Notes: a model not told the origin generated them from the letters alone. Numbered from the stretch's first letter, positions 20,039 through 30,172 are shown. The stretch: DNA of 64,000 nt from Xenorhabdus doucetiae (GCF_000968195.1 NZ_FO704550.1:310001-374000), one strand, 5' to 3'. Translations and numbers: made by a program.

Positions 20039-21105
20039 AACGTATTCTTATTACAGGCGGTGCCGGTTTTATTGGCTCTGCGGTGGTGCGCCACATTATC
20101 GACCAGACTCAAGACTGCGTCGTGGTGGTTGATAGCCTGACCTATGCCGGTAATCTTGAATCACTGGCCTCGGTTGCGAACCATCCCCGTTATGCCTTTG
20201 AGCGGGTTGATATTCGTCAGCGTGATGCCTTAGATCGTGTGTTCCAGCAATATCAGCCGGATGCGGTGATGCATCTGGCCGCAGAAAGCCATGTTGATCG
20301 TTCCATTGACGGGCCAGCGGCGTTTATCGAAACCAATATCATCGGCACTTATACCTTGCTGGAAGCGGCACGTGCCTTTTGGCAATCGTTGGATCAGGAA
20401 AAACAGGCCAAATTCCGCTTCCACCATATTTCAACCGACGAAGTGTATGGTGATTTGCACGGTACAGAGAGCTTCTTTACGGAAACCACGCCTTACGCGC
20501 CGAGCAGCCCCTATTCCGCCTCAAAAGCGTCCAGCGATCATCTGGTCAGGGCATGGCAGCGTACCTATGGTTTACCGACCGTAGTTACCAATTGTTCGAA
20601 TAACTATGGCCCTTATCATTTCCCGGAGAAACTGATCCCATTGGTGATCCTGAACGCGCTGGCAGGTAAAGCCTTGCCGGTCTATGGCAAGGGAGAACAA
20701 ATCCGCGACTGGCTCTATGTGGAAGATCATGCGCGGGCGTTGTATCTGGTCGTCACCCAAGCAGAAGCCGGTAAAACCTATAATATCGGCGGGCATAATG
20801 AGCGCCGCAACATTGAGGTGGTGGAAACGATTTGTGCACTGCTGGAAGAGTTGTGCCCGGAAAAACCGGCGGGAGTGGCGTATTATCGCGATCTGATTAC
20901 CCATGTGGCGGATCGTCCGGGGCATGATCTGCGTTATGCGATTGATGCGGCAAAAATTGAACGCGAACTGGGTTGGACCCCAGAGGAAACATTCGAATCT
21001 GGCATTCGCAAGACCGTACAATGGTATCTGGACAATGCGCATTGGTGGCGCCGGGTTCAGGATGGTTCTTATGCCGGGGAGCGGCTTGGGCTGGGGAATA
21101 AATAA
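20035..21105 (+). CDS. rffG: RffG (WecF-pathway) dTDP-glucose 4,6-dehydratase
   Basis: Makes dTDP-4-keto-6-deoxyglucose for dTDP-Fuc4NAc. Extended SDR fold with GGAGFIGSAVVRHI at the N-terminus, the HLAAESHVDRSIDGP stretch, STDEVYGDLH, and the catalytic YSASKASSDH (YxxxK). The start was set at TTG 20035, giving MKRILITGG. AAAGGAG at 20021-20027 is then 7 bases away, whereas the in-frame TTG at 20029 would be only 1 base away. The TTG overlaps the wecC TGA stop. Product is 356 residues. Confidence 0.95.
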   Translation: MKRILITGGAGFIGSAVVRHIIDQTQDCVVVVDSLTYAGNLESLASVANHPRYAFERVDIRQRDALDRVFQQYQPDAVMHLAAESHVDRSIDGPAAFIETNIIGTYTLLEAARAFWQSLDQEKQAKFRFHHISTDEVYGDLHGTESFFTETTPYAPSSPYSASKASSDHLVRAWQRTYGLPTVVTNCSNNYGPYHFPEKLIPLVILNALAGKALPVYGKGEQIRDWLYVEDHARALYLVVTQAEAGKTYNIGGHNERRNIEVVETICALLEELCPEKPAGVAYYRDLITHVADRPGHDLRYAIDAAKIERELGWTPEETFESGIRKTVQWYLDNAHWWRRVQDGSYAGERLGLGNK

Positions 21106-21123
21106 ACCCGTCAGGGGGAGCAG

Positions 21124-22005
21124 ATGAAAGGAATTATACTGGCCGGAGGTTCCGGCACCCGTTTGTATCCAATAACGCGTGGCGTATCAAAGCAGTTATT
21201 GCCGATTTATGACAAGCCGATGATTTACTATCCGCTGTCAGTGTTAATGCTGTCGGGAATACGCGATATCCTGATTATCTCGACACCGGAAGATTTACCA
21301 GCTTTTAAACGATTACTCGGCAGTGGCGAACAATTTGGCATTCATCTTAGCTATGCCGAACAGCCTTCACCGGAGGGTCTGGCACAGGCATTTCTGATTG
21401 GCGAGGAATTTATCGGCAATGAGGCGTGTTGTCTGGTGCTGGGGGATAATATCTTTTTTGGCCAAGCGTTTAGCCCGAAACTGCAACATGTCGCAGCCAG
21501 AAACACCGGCGCAACCGTCTTCGGTTACCAAGTGATGGATCCTGAACGATTTGGCGTCGTGGAATTTGACGAGCAATATCGGGTACTGTCCATCGAAGAA
21601 AAACCGGTACAACCTAAATCCAATTGGGCGGTGACCGGCCTCTATTTTTACGACAACAAAGTGGTGGATTTTGCCAAACAGGTGAAACCTTCTGCCCGCG
21701 GAGAACTGGAAATCACCAGTATCAACCAGATGTATCTGGAGTGCGGTGAATTGAATGTTGAATTATTGGGGCGGGGTTTTGCCTGGTTAGACACCGGAAC
21801 GCATGACAGCCTGATTGAGGCCAGTACCTTTGTCCAGACCGTCGAAAAACGCCAGGGCTTCAAAATTGCCTGTCTGGAAGAGATCGCATGGCGTCACGGT
21901 TGGCTCAGTGATGAGCAATTAAAAATCGCGGCGACGGAATTGGCGAAAACCGGTTATGGCAAATATCTGGTGGATCTGCTCAATGTCTATACACGCCAAC
22001 CTTGA
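21124..22005 (+). CDS. rffH: RffH, glucose-1-phosphate thymidylyltransferase
   Basis: Makes dTDP-glucose from dTTP and glucose-1-phosphate. The 293 residues open MKGIILAGGSGTRLYPIT, followed by the signature SKQLLPIYDKPMIYYPLS. VLGDNIFFGQ and the EEKPVQPKSNWAVTGLYFYD region are conserved. The gene ends inside rffC, with a 23-base overlap. Together with RffG it supplies the dTDP-keto sugar for RffA. Confidence 0.97.
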   Translation: MKGIILAGGSGTRLYPITRGVSKQLLPIYDKPMIYYPLSVLMLSGIRDILIISTPEDLPAFKRLLGSGEQFGIHLSYAEQPSPEGLAQAFLIGEEFIGNEACCLVLGDNIFFGQAFSPKLQHVAARNTGATVFGYQVMDPERFGVVEFDEQYRVLSIEEKPVQPKSNWAVTGLYFYDNKVVDFAKQVKPSARGELEITSINQMYLECGELNVELLGRGFAWLDTGTHDSLIEASTFVQTVEKRQGFKIACLEEIAWRHGWLSDEQLKIAATELAKTGYGKYLVDLLNVYTRQP

Positions 22006-22693
22006 ACCTTTGGCTTGGGATAGCCAATTTTTTGGCTTGTCCACTGCCCGCCTGAATTTTTCGTCAGCCGCGTCCGTGTTGACGGCTGCCGATTTGAATC
22101 AATATGCCTTGGTGCAAGCCAAGGTGGCCGCCCAACAAACTGCCACGCTTGATGAACTTGCTGCCTTGGGGTTTTCTCTGGTGGAAGGTGAAGTGGATTT
22201 ACAGCTGGCGATTGGGGCGGGTACTGCCAAACCGTTAATGACGGCAAAACCACAAGATATCCCCGTATTGCAGGCTGCGGCGGCGCGTGTCTTTACCGCC
22301 AGCCGCTTCCGCGCCCCTTGGTATCAACCGGATGACAGCGGGCGATTCTATGCCGCTTGGGTTGAAAAAGCCGTTTTGGGGTCGTTTGATCACGAATGCC
22401 TGCTTATCAATAATGAACACGATCAAATCGCGGGTTTTGTCACTTTAAGGGACCTCGGTAACAGAGAAGCGCGCGTCGGTTTACTGGCCGCAGTACCGGG
22501 TCATCATCATCAAGGGATTGGCGATAAATTAATGTCGGCGGCGCAGCAGTGGTGTCAGAACCATCAGATACAACGGTTGAGAGTGGCGACACAACTCAGC
22601 AATACCCCTGCCTTGCGTCTTTATACACGTCGTGGTGCCATGATTGAGAGCACCGCCTATTGGTTATACAGAGGACGAAATGATTCCATTTAA
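21983..22693 (+). CDS. rffC: RffC (WecD), dTDP-fucosamine acetyltransferase
   Basis: GNAT-family enzyme that N-acetylates dTDP-Fuc4N to dTDP-Fuc4NAc, the third ECA sugar donor. Starting at MSIHANLEPLAWDSQFFGL gives 236 residues (E. coli 224). SRFRAPWYQPDDSGRFYA and the acetyl-CoA loop HHHQGIGDKLM are visible, and the protein ends with the family-typical ESTAYWLYRGR. It overlaps rffH by 23 bases and rffA by 14 bases. Confidence 0.94.
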   Translation: MSIHANLEPLAWDSQFFGLSTARLNFSSAASVLTAADLNQYALVQAKVAAQQTATLDELAALGFSLVEGEVDLQLAIGAGTAKPLMTAKPQDIPVLQAAAARVFTASRFRAPWYQPDDSGRFYAAWVEKAVLGSFDHECLLINNEHDQIAGFVTLRDLGNREARVGLLAAVPGHHHQGIGDKLMSAAQQWCQNHQIQRLRVATQLSNTPALRLYTRRGAMIESTAYWLYRGRNDSI

Positions 22694-23810
22694 TAAACCA
22701 CCCGTAGTCGGCACAGAACTTGAATACATGCAGCAAGCGATGGCGAGCGGTAAATTGTGTGGTGATGGTGAATTTACCCAACGTTGTGAAGCCTGGATGG
22801 AACAGCGTTTCAGTTGCCCGAAGGTCTTGCTGACCCCCTCTTGTACCGCGTCGCTGGAAATGGCGGCCATGCTGTTGGATATCCAGCCGGGTGATGAAGT
22901 CATCATGCCGAGCTATACCTTTGTTTCGACCTCCAATGCGTTTGTCTTGCGTGGTGCCACCATTGTGTTCGTGGATATTCGGCCGGATACCATGAACATT
23001 GATGAAAACAAAATTGAAGCCGCCATTACCGAGAAAACCCGTGCTATTGTGCCGGTGCATTATGCGGGCGTGGCCTGTGAAATGGATACCATCATGGCAC
23101 TGGCGGAAAAATATCGCCTGTTTGTGGTGGAAGATGCCGCCCAAGGCGTCATGTCCACCTATAAAGGCCGGGCATTGGGCACGATTGGGCATATTGGCTG
23201 TTTCAGTTTTCATGAAACCAAAAATTACTCTGCCGGGGGTGAAGGTGGGGCAACGTTAATCAATGATAAGTCCATGATTGCCCGTGCTGAAATCATCCGT
23301 GAGAAAGGTACCAACCGCAGTCAATTTTTCCGCGGGCAAGTCGATAAATACACCTGGCGTGATATCGGTTCCAGCTATCTGTTGTCTGATCTGCAAGCGG
23401 CTTACCTGTGGGGACAACTGGAGCTGGCGGAAAAAATCAACCAGCGTCGCCTGACTTTGTGGAATAACTACTATCAAGCCCTGAAACCGTTGGCAGACGC
23501 GGGGCATTTAGCGTTGCCCATTGTGCCGGAAGGTCTGGAACACAACGCCCATATGTTCTATATCAAGCTCAAGGATGTCGAAGAGCGCGGCACATTCAAC
23601 CGTTACATGAAAGAGAATGGCATCCTCAGTGTCTTCCACTACGTGGCTTTGCATACCAGTCCTGCGGGTGAGAAATGTGGCCGCTTCCACGGCGAAGATC
23701 GCTTTACCACCCGCGAAAGTGACCGCTTGGTTCGCTTGCCGATGTTCTACAACATCACTGATGCAGAACAGCAAGTCGTTATCGACCGTATCAAGGAATT
23801 TTTTGCCTGA
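22680..23810 (+). CDS. rffA: RffA (WecE), dTDP-4-amino-4,6-dideoxygalactose transaminase
   Basis: PLP aminotransferase of the DegT/DnrJ/EryC1 family that makes dTDP-Fuc4N from the keto sugar. The 376 residues match the E. coli length, starting MIPFNKPPVVGTELEYM. VEDAAQGV and the PLP-lysine context SFHETKNYSAGGEGG are visible. The start codon lies within the end of rffC and follows GAGGACGAA. Confidence 0.97.
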   Translation: MIPFNKPPVVGTELEYMQQAMASGKLCGDGEFTQRCEAWMEQRFSCPKVLLTPSCTASLEMAAMLLDIQPGDEVIMPSYTFVSTSNAFVLRGATIVFVDIRPDTMNIDENKIEAAITEKTRAIVPVHYAGVACEMDTIMALAEKYRLFVVEDAAQGVMSTYKGRALGTIGHIGCFSFHETKNYSAGGEGGATLINDKSMIARAEIIREKGTNRSQFFRGQVDKYTWRDIGSSYLLSDLQAAYLWGQLELAEKINQRRLTLWNNYYQALKPLADAGHLALPIVPEGLEHNAHMFYIKLKDVEERGTFNRYMKENGILSVFHYVALHTSPAGEKCGRFHGEDRFTTRESDRLVRLPMFYNITDAEQQVVIDRIKEFFA

Positions 23811-23811
23811 T

Positions 23812-25062
23812 ATGTCACTTGCCAAAACTTCTGTTTGGACGGCAGGCTCCACGCTGATCAAAGTCGGCGCGGGGTTGCTGGTCATTAAACTGCTGGCGGT
23901 CTCTTTTGGCCCAACGGGTGTTGGGCAAGCCGGCAATTTCCGCCAACTCATTACCGTACTGGGGGTGCTCTCTGGCGCGGGGATTTTTAATGGTGTCACC
24001 AAATACGTCGCGGAACATCACCAGCAACCGGAAAGGCTCAGGGCGCTATTAGGCACATCGTCCTCAATGATTCTGGGTTTTTCAACCTTACTGGCGGCGC
24101 TCTTCCTTTTGTTCAGTGAAGAGATCAGTATTGGCTTGTTCGGTCACACCGATTACAAAACAGTTGTGCAGGCGCTCGCATTTATTCAAATGGGTATCGC
24201 TTATGCCAACTATTTTCTGGCTATCCTGAAAGGGTTCAGGGATGCTAAGGGAAATGCGCTGGCAATTATTTTGGGCAGCCTGACAGGGGTGCTTGCCTAT
24301 GGCCTGTGTTATGGGTTGGGCGGCTACGAAGGTGCGTTAGCGGGTCTGGCGCTAGTCCCTGCATTGGTGGTTTTACCCGCTGGTTTGATGATACTGCATC
24401 ACAAGGTCATTACCTTTTCTGCCTTAAAGCCGAGGTGGGATCGCGCGATTGCCGGCAATCTGGGTAAATTCACTCTGATGGCGCTGCTGACCGCCATTAC
24501 CTTACCCGTGGCTTATGTCATGATGCGAAACCTGCTGGCCGCGCGTTATAGCTGGGAGGAGGTCGGGATTTGGCAGGGCGTCAGCACTATTTCGGATGCG
24601 TATTTACAATTTATCACCGCCTCCTTCACGGTCTATCTGTTGCCGACGCTTTCTCGTCTGGAGAGTAAGCAAGACATTACCCGCGAAATTGTGAAGGCCC
24701 TGAAATTTGTTTTGCCTGCTGTGGCTGTTGCCAGCTTTTCTGTCTGGCTGTTGCGTGATGTTGTTATTTGGCTGTTGTTTTCCGACAAATTCATTGCCAT
24801 GCGGGATCTGTTTGCGTGGCAGTTAGTGGGCGATGTGTTGAAAGTGGGCGCTTATGTGTTTGGTTATTTAGTGATAGCGAAAGCGGCACTGCGTTTTTAT
24901 CTATTGACGGAAGTGAGCCAGTTCCTTTTACTAACGGGTTTTTCTCATTGGCTGATACCCGCCAATGGGGCATTGGGGGCGGCACAGTCATATATGGCAA
25001 CTTACCTTGTTTATTTCATTCTTTGTTGTAGCGTATTTATTATTTACCGCAGGCGAGCATGA
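23812..25062 (+). CDS. wzxE: WzxE, ECA lipid III flippase
   Basis: Polytopic MOP-superfamily transporter that moves und-PP-linked ECA trisaccharide across the inner membrane. It has 416 residues, the same as E. coli, and begins MSLAKTSVWTAGSTLIKVGA. About twelve hydrophobic segments are visible. The ATG is 1 base after the rffA stop. A 65-codon upstream open extension lies entirely inside rffA and is not credible. Confidence 0.95.
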   Translation: MSLAKTSVWTAGSTLIKVGAGLLVIKLLAVSFGPTGVGQAGNFRQLITVLGVLSGAGIFNGVTKYVAEHHQQPERLRALLGTSSSMILGFSTLLAALFLLFSEEISIGLFGHTDYKTVVQALAFIQMGIAYANYFLAILKGFRDAKGNALAIILGSLTGVLAYGLCYGLGGYEGALAGLALVPALVVLPAGLMILHHKVITFSALKPRWDRAIAGNLGKFTLMALLTAITLPVAYVMMRNLLAARYSWEEVGIWQGVSTISDAYLQFITASFTVYLLPTLSRLESKQDITREIVKALKFVLPAVAVASFSVWLLRDVVIWLLFSDKFIAMRDLFAWQLVGDVLKVGAYVFGYLVIAKAALRFYLLTEVSQFLLLTGFSHWLIPANGALGAAQSYMATYLVYFILCCSVFIIYRRRA

Positions 25063-26168
25063 CAACCCTAATTCACGTTCTGGGATCGGATATCCCACAT
25101 CACAATCAAACGTTACTGCGTTTCTTTAATGACGTCTTGGCTCAGGAAATCCATTTTTCCGCCAAACCGTGTTTTATGATGGTGTCTAAAGACCAGACAG
25201 GGTTAGCGGATTACCCTAACTTAACGATTTTCCTTTATAACAATAAATCTGCCTTGTCACGGGCGGTAATAGAGAAAGCGAAGGCCAATAGAGCCGTTCG
25301 TTTCTTTTTCCACGGGCAGTTTAATGCCGCTTTGTGGCTGGCTTTATTAACGGGCAAAATCAAGCGGCATCAATTTTTGTGGCATGTTTGGGGGGCGGAT
25401 TTATATGAAGAATCCCGTCAACTGAAATTTCGTTTGTTCTATCTGATCCGGCGTCTGGCACAGAAGCGGGTCGGGCATATTTTTGCCACGCGCGGCGATC
25501 TCCGGTATTTTTTTCGCCATTCAACGCAGGCCAAGCCCGTGCCCTCATCATTGCTCTATTTCCCGACTCGCATGGACCCTGCGCTGACGGTGACGGAGAA
25601 AACGTTTTCACCGGATTCCCCGGATTCACAGAAAAAAATCACCATCATATTGGGAAACTCAGGGGATCAATCCAACCACCATATTGAAGCCTTGCCGAAA
25701 ATTCACCGTCAGTTTGGCGATGAGGCGAGGGTGGTGATACCAATGGGTTATCCTGAAAATAACCAAGCCTATATTCAGCGTGTAGAGCAAACGGCATTGT
25801 CGTTGTTTCCGGCGCAAAATGTCCGTATTTTGACAAAACAACTCGCGTTTGATGAATACTTGGCATTGTTGCGCCAATGCGATTTGGGTTATTTCATTTT
25901 CAATCGTCAGCAGGGGATTGGAACCCTCTGCTTGTTGATTCAATTTGGTATTCCGTTTGTGTTGAGCCGTCAAAATCCATTCTGGCATGATTTAACTGAG
26001 CAGCAGATCCCGGTTCTGTTTGATGGTGATGAACTGAATAAACACTGGGTGCAGGAAGCACAGCGTCAGATGCTGTCCCTCGATAAAAAGGCGATTGCTT
26101 TTTTTGATCCCAATTTCATTGAGGGGTGGAAAACCGCCCTGTCGGTTGCATCTGGAGAGTATCGATGA
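25059..26168 (+). CDS. wecF: WecF (RffT), TDP-Fuc4NAc:lipid II Fuc4NAc transferase
   Basis: GT56-family peripheral membrane glycosyltransferase that adds the third sugar to make ECA lipid III. The 369 residues (E. coli 359) start MTTLIHVLGSDIPHHN. RFFFHGQFNAALWLALL, FLWHVWGADLYEE and the late FNRQQGIGTLCLLIQFG are family-like. It overlaps wzxE through ATGA at 25059-25062. Confidence 0.95.
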   Translation: MTTLIHVLGSDIPHHNQTLLRFFNDVLAQEIHFSAKPCFMMVSKDQTGLADYPNLTIFLYNNKSALSRAVIEKAKANRAVRFFFHGQFNAALWLALLTGKIKRHQFLWHVWGADLYEESRQLKFRLFYLIRRLAQKRVGHIFATRGDLRYFFRHSTQAKPVPSSLLYFPTRMDPALTVTEKTFSPDSPDSQKKITIILGNSGDQSNHHIEALPKIHRQFGDEARVVIPMGYPENNQAYIQRVEQTALSLFPAQNVRILTKQLAFDEYLALLRQCDLGYFIFNRQQGIGTLCLLIQFGIPFVLSRQNPFWHDLTEQQIPVLFDGDELNKHWVQEAQRQMLSLDKKAIAFFDPNFIEGWKTALSVASGEYR

Positions 26169-27574
26169 CCTTGACACAATTCGGTGGGCTTTTCGTTGTT
26201 TATGTCATTTCGGTGGCCTTTATTTTGACCTTGACCTATCAAGAATTTCGCCGTGTCCGCTTTAATTTTAATGTCTTCTTCTCATTGTTATATTTGCTGA
26301 CATTCTATTTTGGCTTTCCACTCACCAGTCTGTTGGTTTTTCAGTTTGGTGTGCAGGTCGTGCCTGTCGATTCGTTGCTGCATGCGATGTTGGCATCGGG
26401 TTGTTTTTATGCCATTTATTATGTGGCTTATAAAACCCGAATCAGTGATAAGGCCAAATCTGGCACCGCAGGGGTGATTGCATCGCGCAAGCCGCTGTTT
26501 ACCATGAACCGGGTGGAGACGAACCTGACATGGCTGTTGCTTGCCGGCATTGCTGTCTTTACGGTCGGTTCGTTCTTTATGCAGAACGGCTTTTTGCTGT
26601 TTAAGCTCCAATCCTACAGCCAGATATTTTCCAGCCAGGTTTCCGGCGTGGCACTCAAGCGGTTCTTCTATTTCTTTATTCCTGCCATGCTGGTGGTCTT
26701 TTTCCTGAAACCGACCAAGGCACGCTGGTTGTGTTTTTTAGTGGCAACAGTCGGGTTTGGTATCCTGACGTATGTCGTGGTGGGGGGAACGCGGGCGAAC
26801 ATCATTATCGCGTTTGCCTTGTTCCTGTTTATCGGGATTGTCCGAGGCTGGATCACATTATGGATGCTGTTTGCTGCGGGAATGATGGGCATTGTCGGTA
26901 TGTTCTGGCTGGCGTTGAAGCGCTACAGTCTGGATGTGAGCGGGGCAGAAGCCTTTTATACCTTCCTGTATCTCACGCGCGATACTTTCTCGCCGTGGGA
27001 AAATTTGGCGCTATTGCTGGATAATTACAGCAAAATAGAGTTTCAGGGTCTGGCACCGATTGTCCGTGATTTTTATGTCTTTATCCCCAGTTGGGTATGG
27101 ACGGACAGACCGAATCTGGTCTGGAATACCGCTAACTATTTCACGTGGGATGTATTGAATAACCACTCTGGTCTTGCAATTTCACCCACACTGATTGGTT
27201 CTCTGGTGGTGATGGGCGGCGTATTCTTTATTCCTCTGGGGGCGATAGCCGTCGGTTTTATTATCAAATGGTTTGACTGGATTTATGAAGCCGGGAAACA
27301 AGAGCGCAATCGCTATAAGGCAGCCATTTTGCAGGCGTTTTGTTTTGGTGCCATCTTTAACATGATTGTGCTGGCCCGTGAAGGTGTCGATTCGTTTGTT
27401 TCACGGGTGGTGTTCTTTTGTATTGTCTTTGGCCTGTGTCTGGTCGTGGCGAAATTGCTGTATTGGCTGTTTGAAAGTGCCGGGCTTATCCGAACGTTGA
27501 TGGTCAGTAGCTTGGCGACTTCGCAAAAAACATCTGTTCTTTTGGATGTAAGGAAAAAAAATGGCATTGAATAA
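26165..27574 (+). CDS. wzyE: WzyE, ECA polysaccharide polymerase
   Basis: Inner-membrane polymerase that joins ECA repeat units on the periplasmic face. The 469 residues (E. coli 450) form many hydrophobic segments separated by short loops. The conserved GGTRANIIIAFALFLFIG and the large periplasmic loop VWTDRPNLVWNTANYFTWDV are recognisable. The chosen ATG (MTLTQFGGLFV) overlaps the wecF stop by ATGA. Confidence 0.93.
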   Translation: MTLTQFGGLFVVYVISVAFILTLTYQEFRRVRFNFNVFFSLLYLLTFYFGFPLTSLLVFQFGVQVVPVDSLLHAMLASGCFYAIYYVAYKTRISDKAKSGTAGVIASRKPLFTMNRVETNLTWLLLAGIAVFTVGSFFMQNGFLLFKLQSYSQIFSSQVSGVALKRFFYFFIPAMLVVFFLKPTKARWLCFLVATVGFGILTYVVVGGTRANIIIAFALFLFIGIVRGWITLWMLFAAGMMGIVGMFWLALKRYSLDVSGAEAFYTFLYLTRDTFSPWENLALLLDNYSKIEFQGLAPIVRDFYVFIPSWVWTDRPNLVWNTANYFTWDVLNNHSGLAISPTLIGSLVVMGGVFFIPLGAIAVGFIIKWFDWIYEAGKQERNRYKAAILQAFCFGAIFNMIVLAREGVDSFVSRVVFFCIVFGLCLVVAKLLYWLFESAGLIRTLMVSSLATSQKTSVLLDVRKKNGIE

Positions 27575-28298
27575 CATTCCCAAATACCGCATTCGTGGCC
27601 TCAATATCTGGGGATTCCGCGGCATGTCGCATTTCCTCGACCACCTTTTCCAGAATGGGCAGGTCAAAACCGGCACATTGGTGGCGATTAACGCCGAAAA
27701 AGTGCTCACCGCAGAGCAAGACAATGCACTGAACATGTTGCTGGATGAGGCGGAATATTTGTACGCAGATGGCATTAGTATTGTCCGTGCCATTCGCCGT
27801 AAATACGCCGATGCGGATGTGTCGCGTATTGCAGGCGCTGATTTGTGGGAAGCCCTGATGGAGCGAGCCGGGCGTGAAGGCACGCAGGTCTTTCTGGTCG
27901 GCGGAAAACCGGATGTTTTGGCACAGACTGAAAAGAAATTGCGTGCCCAATGGAACGTGAATATCGTCGGCAGCCAAGATGGCTATTTTACCCCCGAAAC
28001 GCGCGATCAGGTGCTTGAGCAAATCCACGCCAGTGGCGCTGCGATTATTACGGTGGCAATGGGATCACCCAAACAGGAAATCTTTATGCGCGACTGCCGC
28101 AAGGTACATCCGGATGCCCTGTATATGGGGATTGGCGGCACTTATGATGTCTTTACCGGGCAAGTGAAACGTGCCCCGAAAATCTGGCAAAACTTAGGTC
28201 TGGAGTGGTTGTATCGCTTGCTCTCTCAACCAAGTCGCATCCGCAGACAGATAAAGCTGTTGCGATTCCTTGGCTATTATTACGGCGGCAAGCTCTGA
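27561..28298 (+). CDS. wecG: WecG (RffM), UDP-ManNAcA transferase
   Basis: GT26-family enzyme that adds ManNAcA to lipid I, giving ECA lipid II. The 245 residues (E. coli 246) include MALNNIPKYRIRGLNIWGF, VAINAEKVLTAEQ, ADGISIVRAIRRK, GADLWEALMERAG and VAMGSPKQEIFM. It overlaps the end of wzyE by 14 bases; the start follows AAGGAAA. It is the last gene of the operon. Confidence 0.96.
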   Translation: MALNNIPKYRIRGLNIWGFRGMSHFLDHLFQNGQVKTGTLVAINAEKVLTAEQDNALNMLLDEAEYLYADGISIVRAIRRKYADADVSRIAGADLWEALMERAGREGTQVFLVGGKPDVLAQTEKKLRAQWNVNIVGSQDGYFTPETRDQVLEQIHASGAAIITVAMGSPKQEIFMRDCRKVHPDALYMGIGGTYDVFTGQVKRAPKIWQNLGLEWLYRLLSQPSRIRRQIKLLRFLGYYYGGKL

Positions 28299-28342
28299 TC
28301 CCAGTAATCTCCCTGCTTTTCTTTCTATTTTCTTTCTACCTG

Positions 28343-28369
28343 CCTGCTGCATCGATCTTGTGCAGCAGG
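28343..28369 (+). terminator. Hairpin after the wec operon
   Basis: CCTGCTGCA and TGCAGCAGG form a 9-base perfect stem with a 9-base loop, 45 bases after the wecG stop. There is no T-tract, so it may be a transcript-end stabiliser or a weak terminator. The remainder of the 287-base gap to yifK is AT-rich and holds nothing else recognised. Confidence 0.5.
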
Positions 28370-28585
28370 TTACTGCTTCATTCCTGATCACTGTTCTTAT
28401 CGTTTCTCTGCCTGTTCCCAAATCTTATGTGGCAAAAACGCGGAAAACCGACGTTTTATCATTTTTTTATTTCACTGATGGGCAAAACGTGTTTTGATCC
28501 CAGCCTTTTTACAACGATTGATTATCAATTCCTGTATTTTTCTGTTTGCAAATATAAACATCATAAAAGTGGATTAGGGAGTTTT

Positions 28586-29962
28586 ATGAGTGATTCAAAA
28601 CAGAGCCTGCAAAGGGGACTTGAGGCACGTCATATTGAGCTGATTGCGCTGGGTGGCACCATCGGTGTCGGGCTGTTCATGGGGTCAGCCAGTACCTTGA
28701 AATGGGCCGGTCCTTCTGTTTTGCTGGCTTACATGATTGCTGGGCTTTTTGTCTTTTTCATCATGCGTTCCATGGGAGAAATGTTGTTCCTTGAACCTGT
28801 CACGGGTTCATTTGCCGCTTTTGGGCATAAGTATCTCAGTCCTTATTGGGGATGCCTCACCGCATGGGGTTACTGGTTCATGTGGGTTTCTGTCGGGATC
28901 TCAGAGATCACGGCCGTGGGCGTCTATGCTGAATTCTGGTTTCCGGAATTACCCCAATGGGTTTCCGCACTGGTGGCGGTTGGATTGGTTGCCCTGGCAA
29001 ATCTGGCAGCGGTCAGGCTGTATGGTGAGTTGGAATTCTGGTTTGCCATGATCAAAGTCACAACGATTATTGTGATGATCTTGGTTGGCATCGGCTTGAT
29101 TTTCTTTGGTTTGGGCAATGACTGGCAACCGATTGGTTTGGATAACCTGACCTCACATGGTGGTTTCTTCTCCGGTGGATGGAAAGGCTTTTTATTTGCT
29201 CTCTGTATTGTGGTTGCGTCCTATCAGGGGGTAGAGCTGGTTGGGATTACCGCCGGTGAAGCGAAAAACCCACAAGTGACCCTGAAAAAAGCGATCAATA
29301 ACATCTTATGGCGTATCCTGATTTTTTATGTCGGTGCGATTTTTATTGTCGTGACTTTGTTTCCGTGGACCGACGTCGGTGCACATGGCAGCCCGTTTGT
29401 GATGACTTTTGCGAAAGTGGGTATCGTTTCTGCGGCCGCAGTGATTAACTTTGTTGTGCTGACCGCTGCGCTGTCAGGCTGTAACAGCGGCATGTACAGC
29501 GGTGGCAGAATGCTGTATGCCTTGGCGCAGAACCGCCAATTGCCTGCTTCATTGCTGAAGTTGTCGAAAAATGGTGTGCCGGTAAGATGTATTGCCATTA
29601 CCATTATTTGCCTGATTGCGGGTTCCAGCCTGAATTACCTAATACCCAATCCGCAGTCAGTCTTTGTTTACGTTTATAGTGCCAGCGTATTGCCCGGCAT
29701 GGTGCCGTGGTTTGTGATCCTGGTCAGCCAATTGCGTTTCCGTAAACATCATGAGGAAGCCATGAAACAGCATCGGTTTAAATCGATTCTGTTCCCTTAT
29801 GTTAACTACCTGACATTGTTTTTCCTGTGTTGTGTCTTGGTCGGCATGGCGATTAACCCGGATACACGTTTCTCGCTGATGGTCGGGGGAATATTTTTGC
29901 TGATCGTGTCATCCATTTATGGATTGATGAAGTTGTATTTGCCAAAAAGGTCCTGTTCATAG
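28586..29962 (+). CDS. yifK: YifK (ThrP)-type amino acid permease
   Basis: APC-superfamily amino acid:proton symporter, 458 residues (E. coli 461). It begins MSDSKQSLQRGLEARHIELI and has the TM1 signature GGTIGVGLFMGSA, then GEMLFLEPVTGSFAAFGH, SYQGVELVGITAGEAKNP and GCNSGMYSGGRMLYALAQ. In E. coli this locus encodes a threonine/serine transporter; the specificity here is by homology only. The start follows TTAGGGAG. It sits between wecG and the tRNA operon, as in E. coli. Confidence 0.93.
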   Translation: MSDSKQSLQRGLEARHIELIALGGTIGVGLFMGSASTLKWAGPSVLLAYMIAGLFVFFIMRSMGEMLFLEPVTGSFAAFGHKYLSPYWGCLTAWGYWFMWVSVGISEITAVGVYAEFWFPELPQWVSALVAVGLVALANLAAVRLYGELEFWFAMIKVTTIIVMILVGIGLIFFGLGNDWQPIGLDNLTSHGGFFSGGWKGFLFALCIVVASYQGVELVGITAGEAKNPQVTLKKAINNILWRILIFYVGAIFIVVTLFPWTDVGAHGSPFVMTFAKVGIVSAAAVINFVVLTAALSGCNSGMYSGGRMLYALAQNRQLPASLLKLSKNGVPVRCIAITIICLIAGSSLNYLIPNPQSVFVYVYSASVLPGMVPWFVILVSQLRFRKHHEEAMKQHRFKSILFPYVNYLTLFFLCCVLVGMAINPDTRFSLMVGGIFLLIVSSIYGLMKLYLPKRSCS

Positions 29963-30045
29963 CACGGCTGCGGTGGCAATGTGCTGTCTTTATCAGCTAA
30001 ATGAGTAAAGCGTAATCAAACGCATCATTTCTTTTAAAAAAGCAC

Positions 30046-30074
30046 TGGACAGTACGACATTAAATCCGTACTAT
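30046..30074 (+). promoter_or_regulatory. Promoter of the argX-hisR-leuT-proM tRNA operon
   Basis: TGGACA (30046-30051) and TACTAT (30069-30074) are separated by exactly 17 bases and followed by the C-rich discriminator CCTCCACCGC. The first tRNA begins 21 bases downstream of the -10. This is a typical strong stable-RNA promoter. Confidence 0.82.
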
Positions 30075-30095
30075 CCTCCACCGCAACGGCGTTAA

Positions 30096-30172
<77 letters not shown>
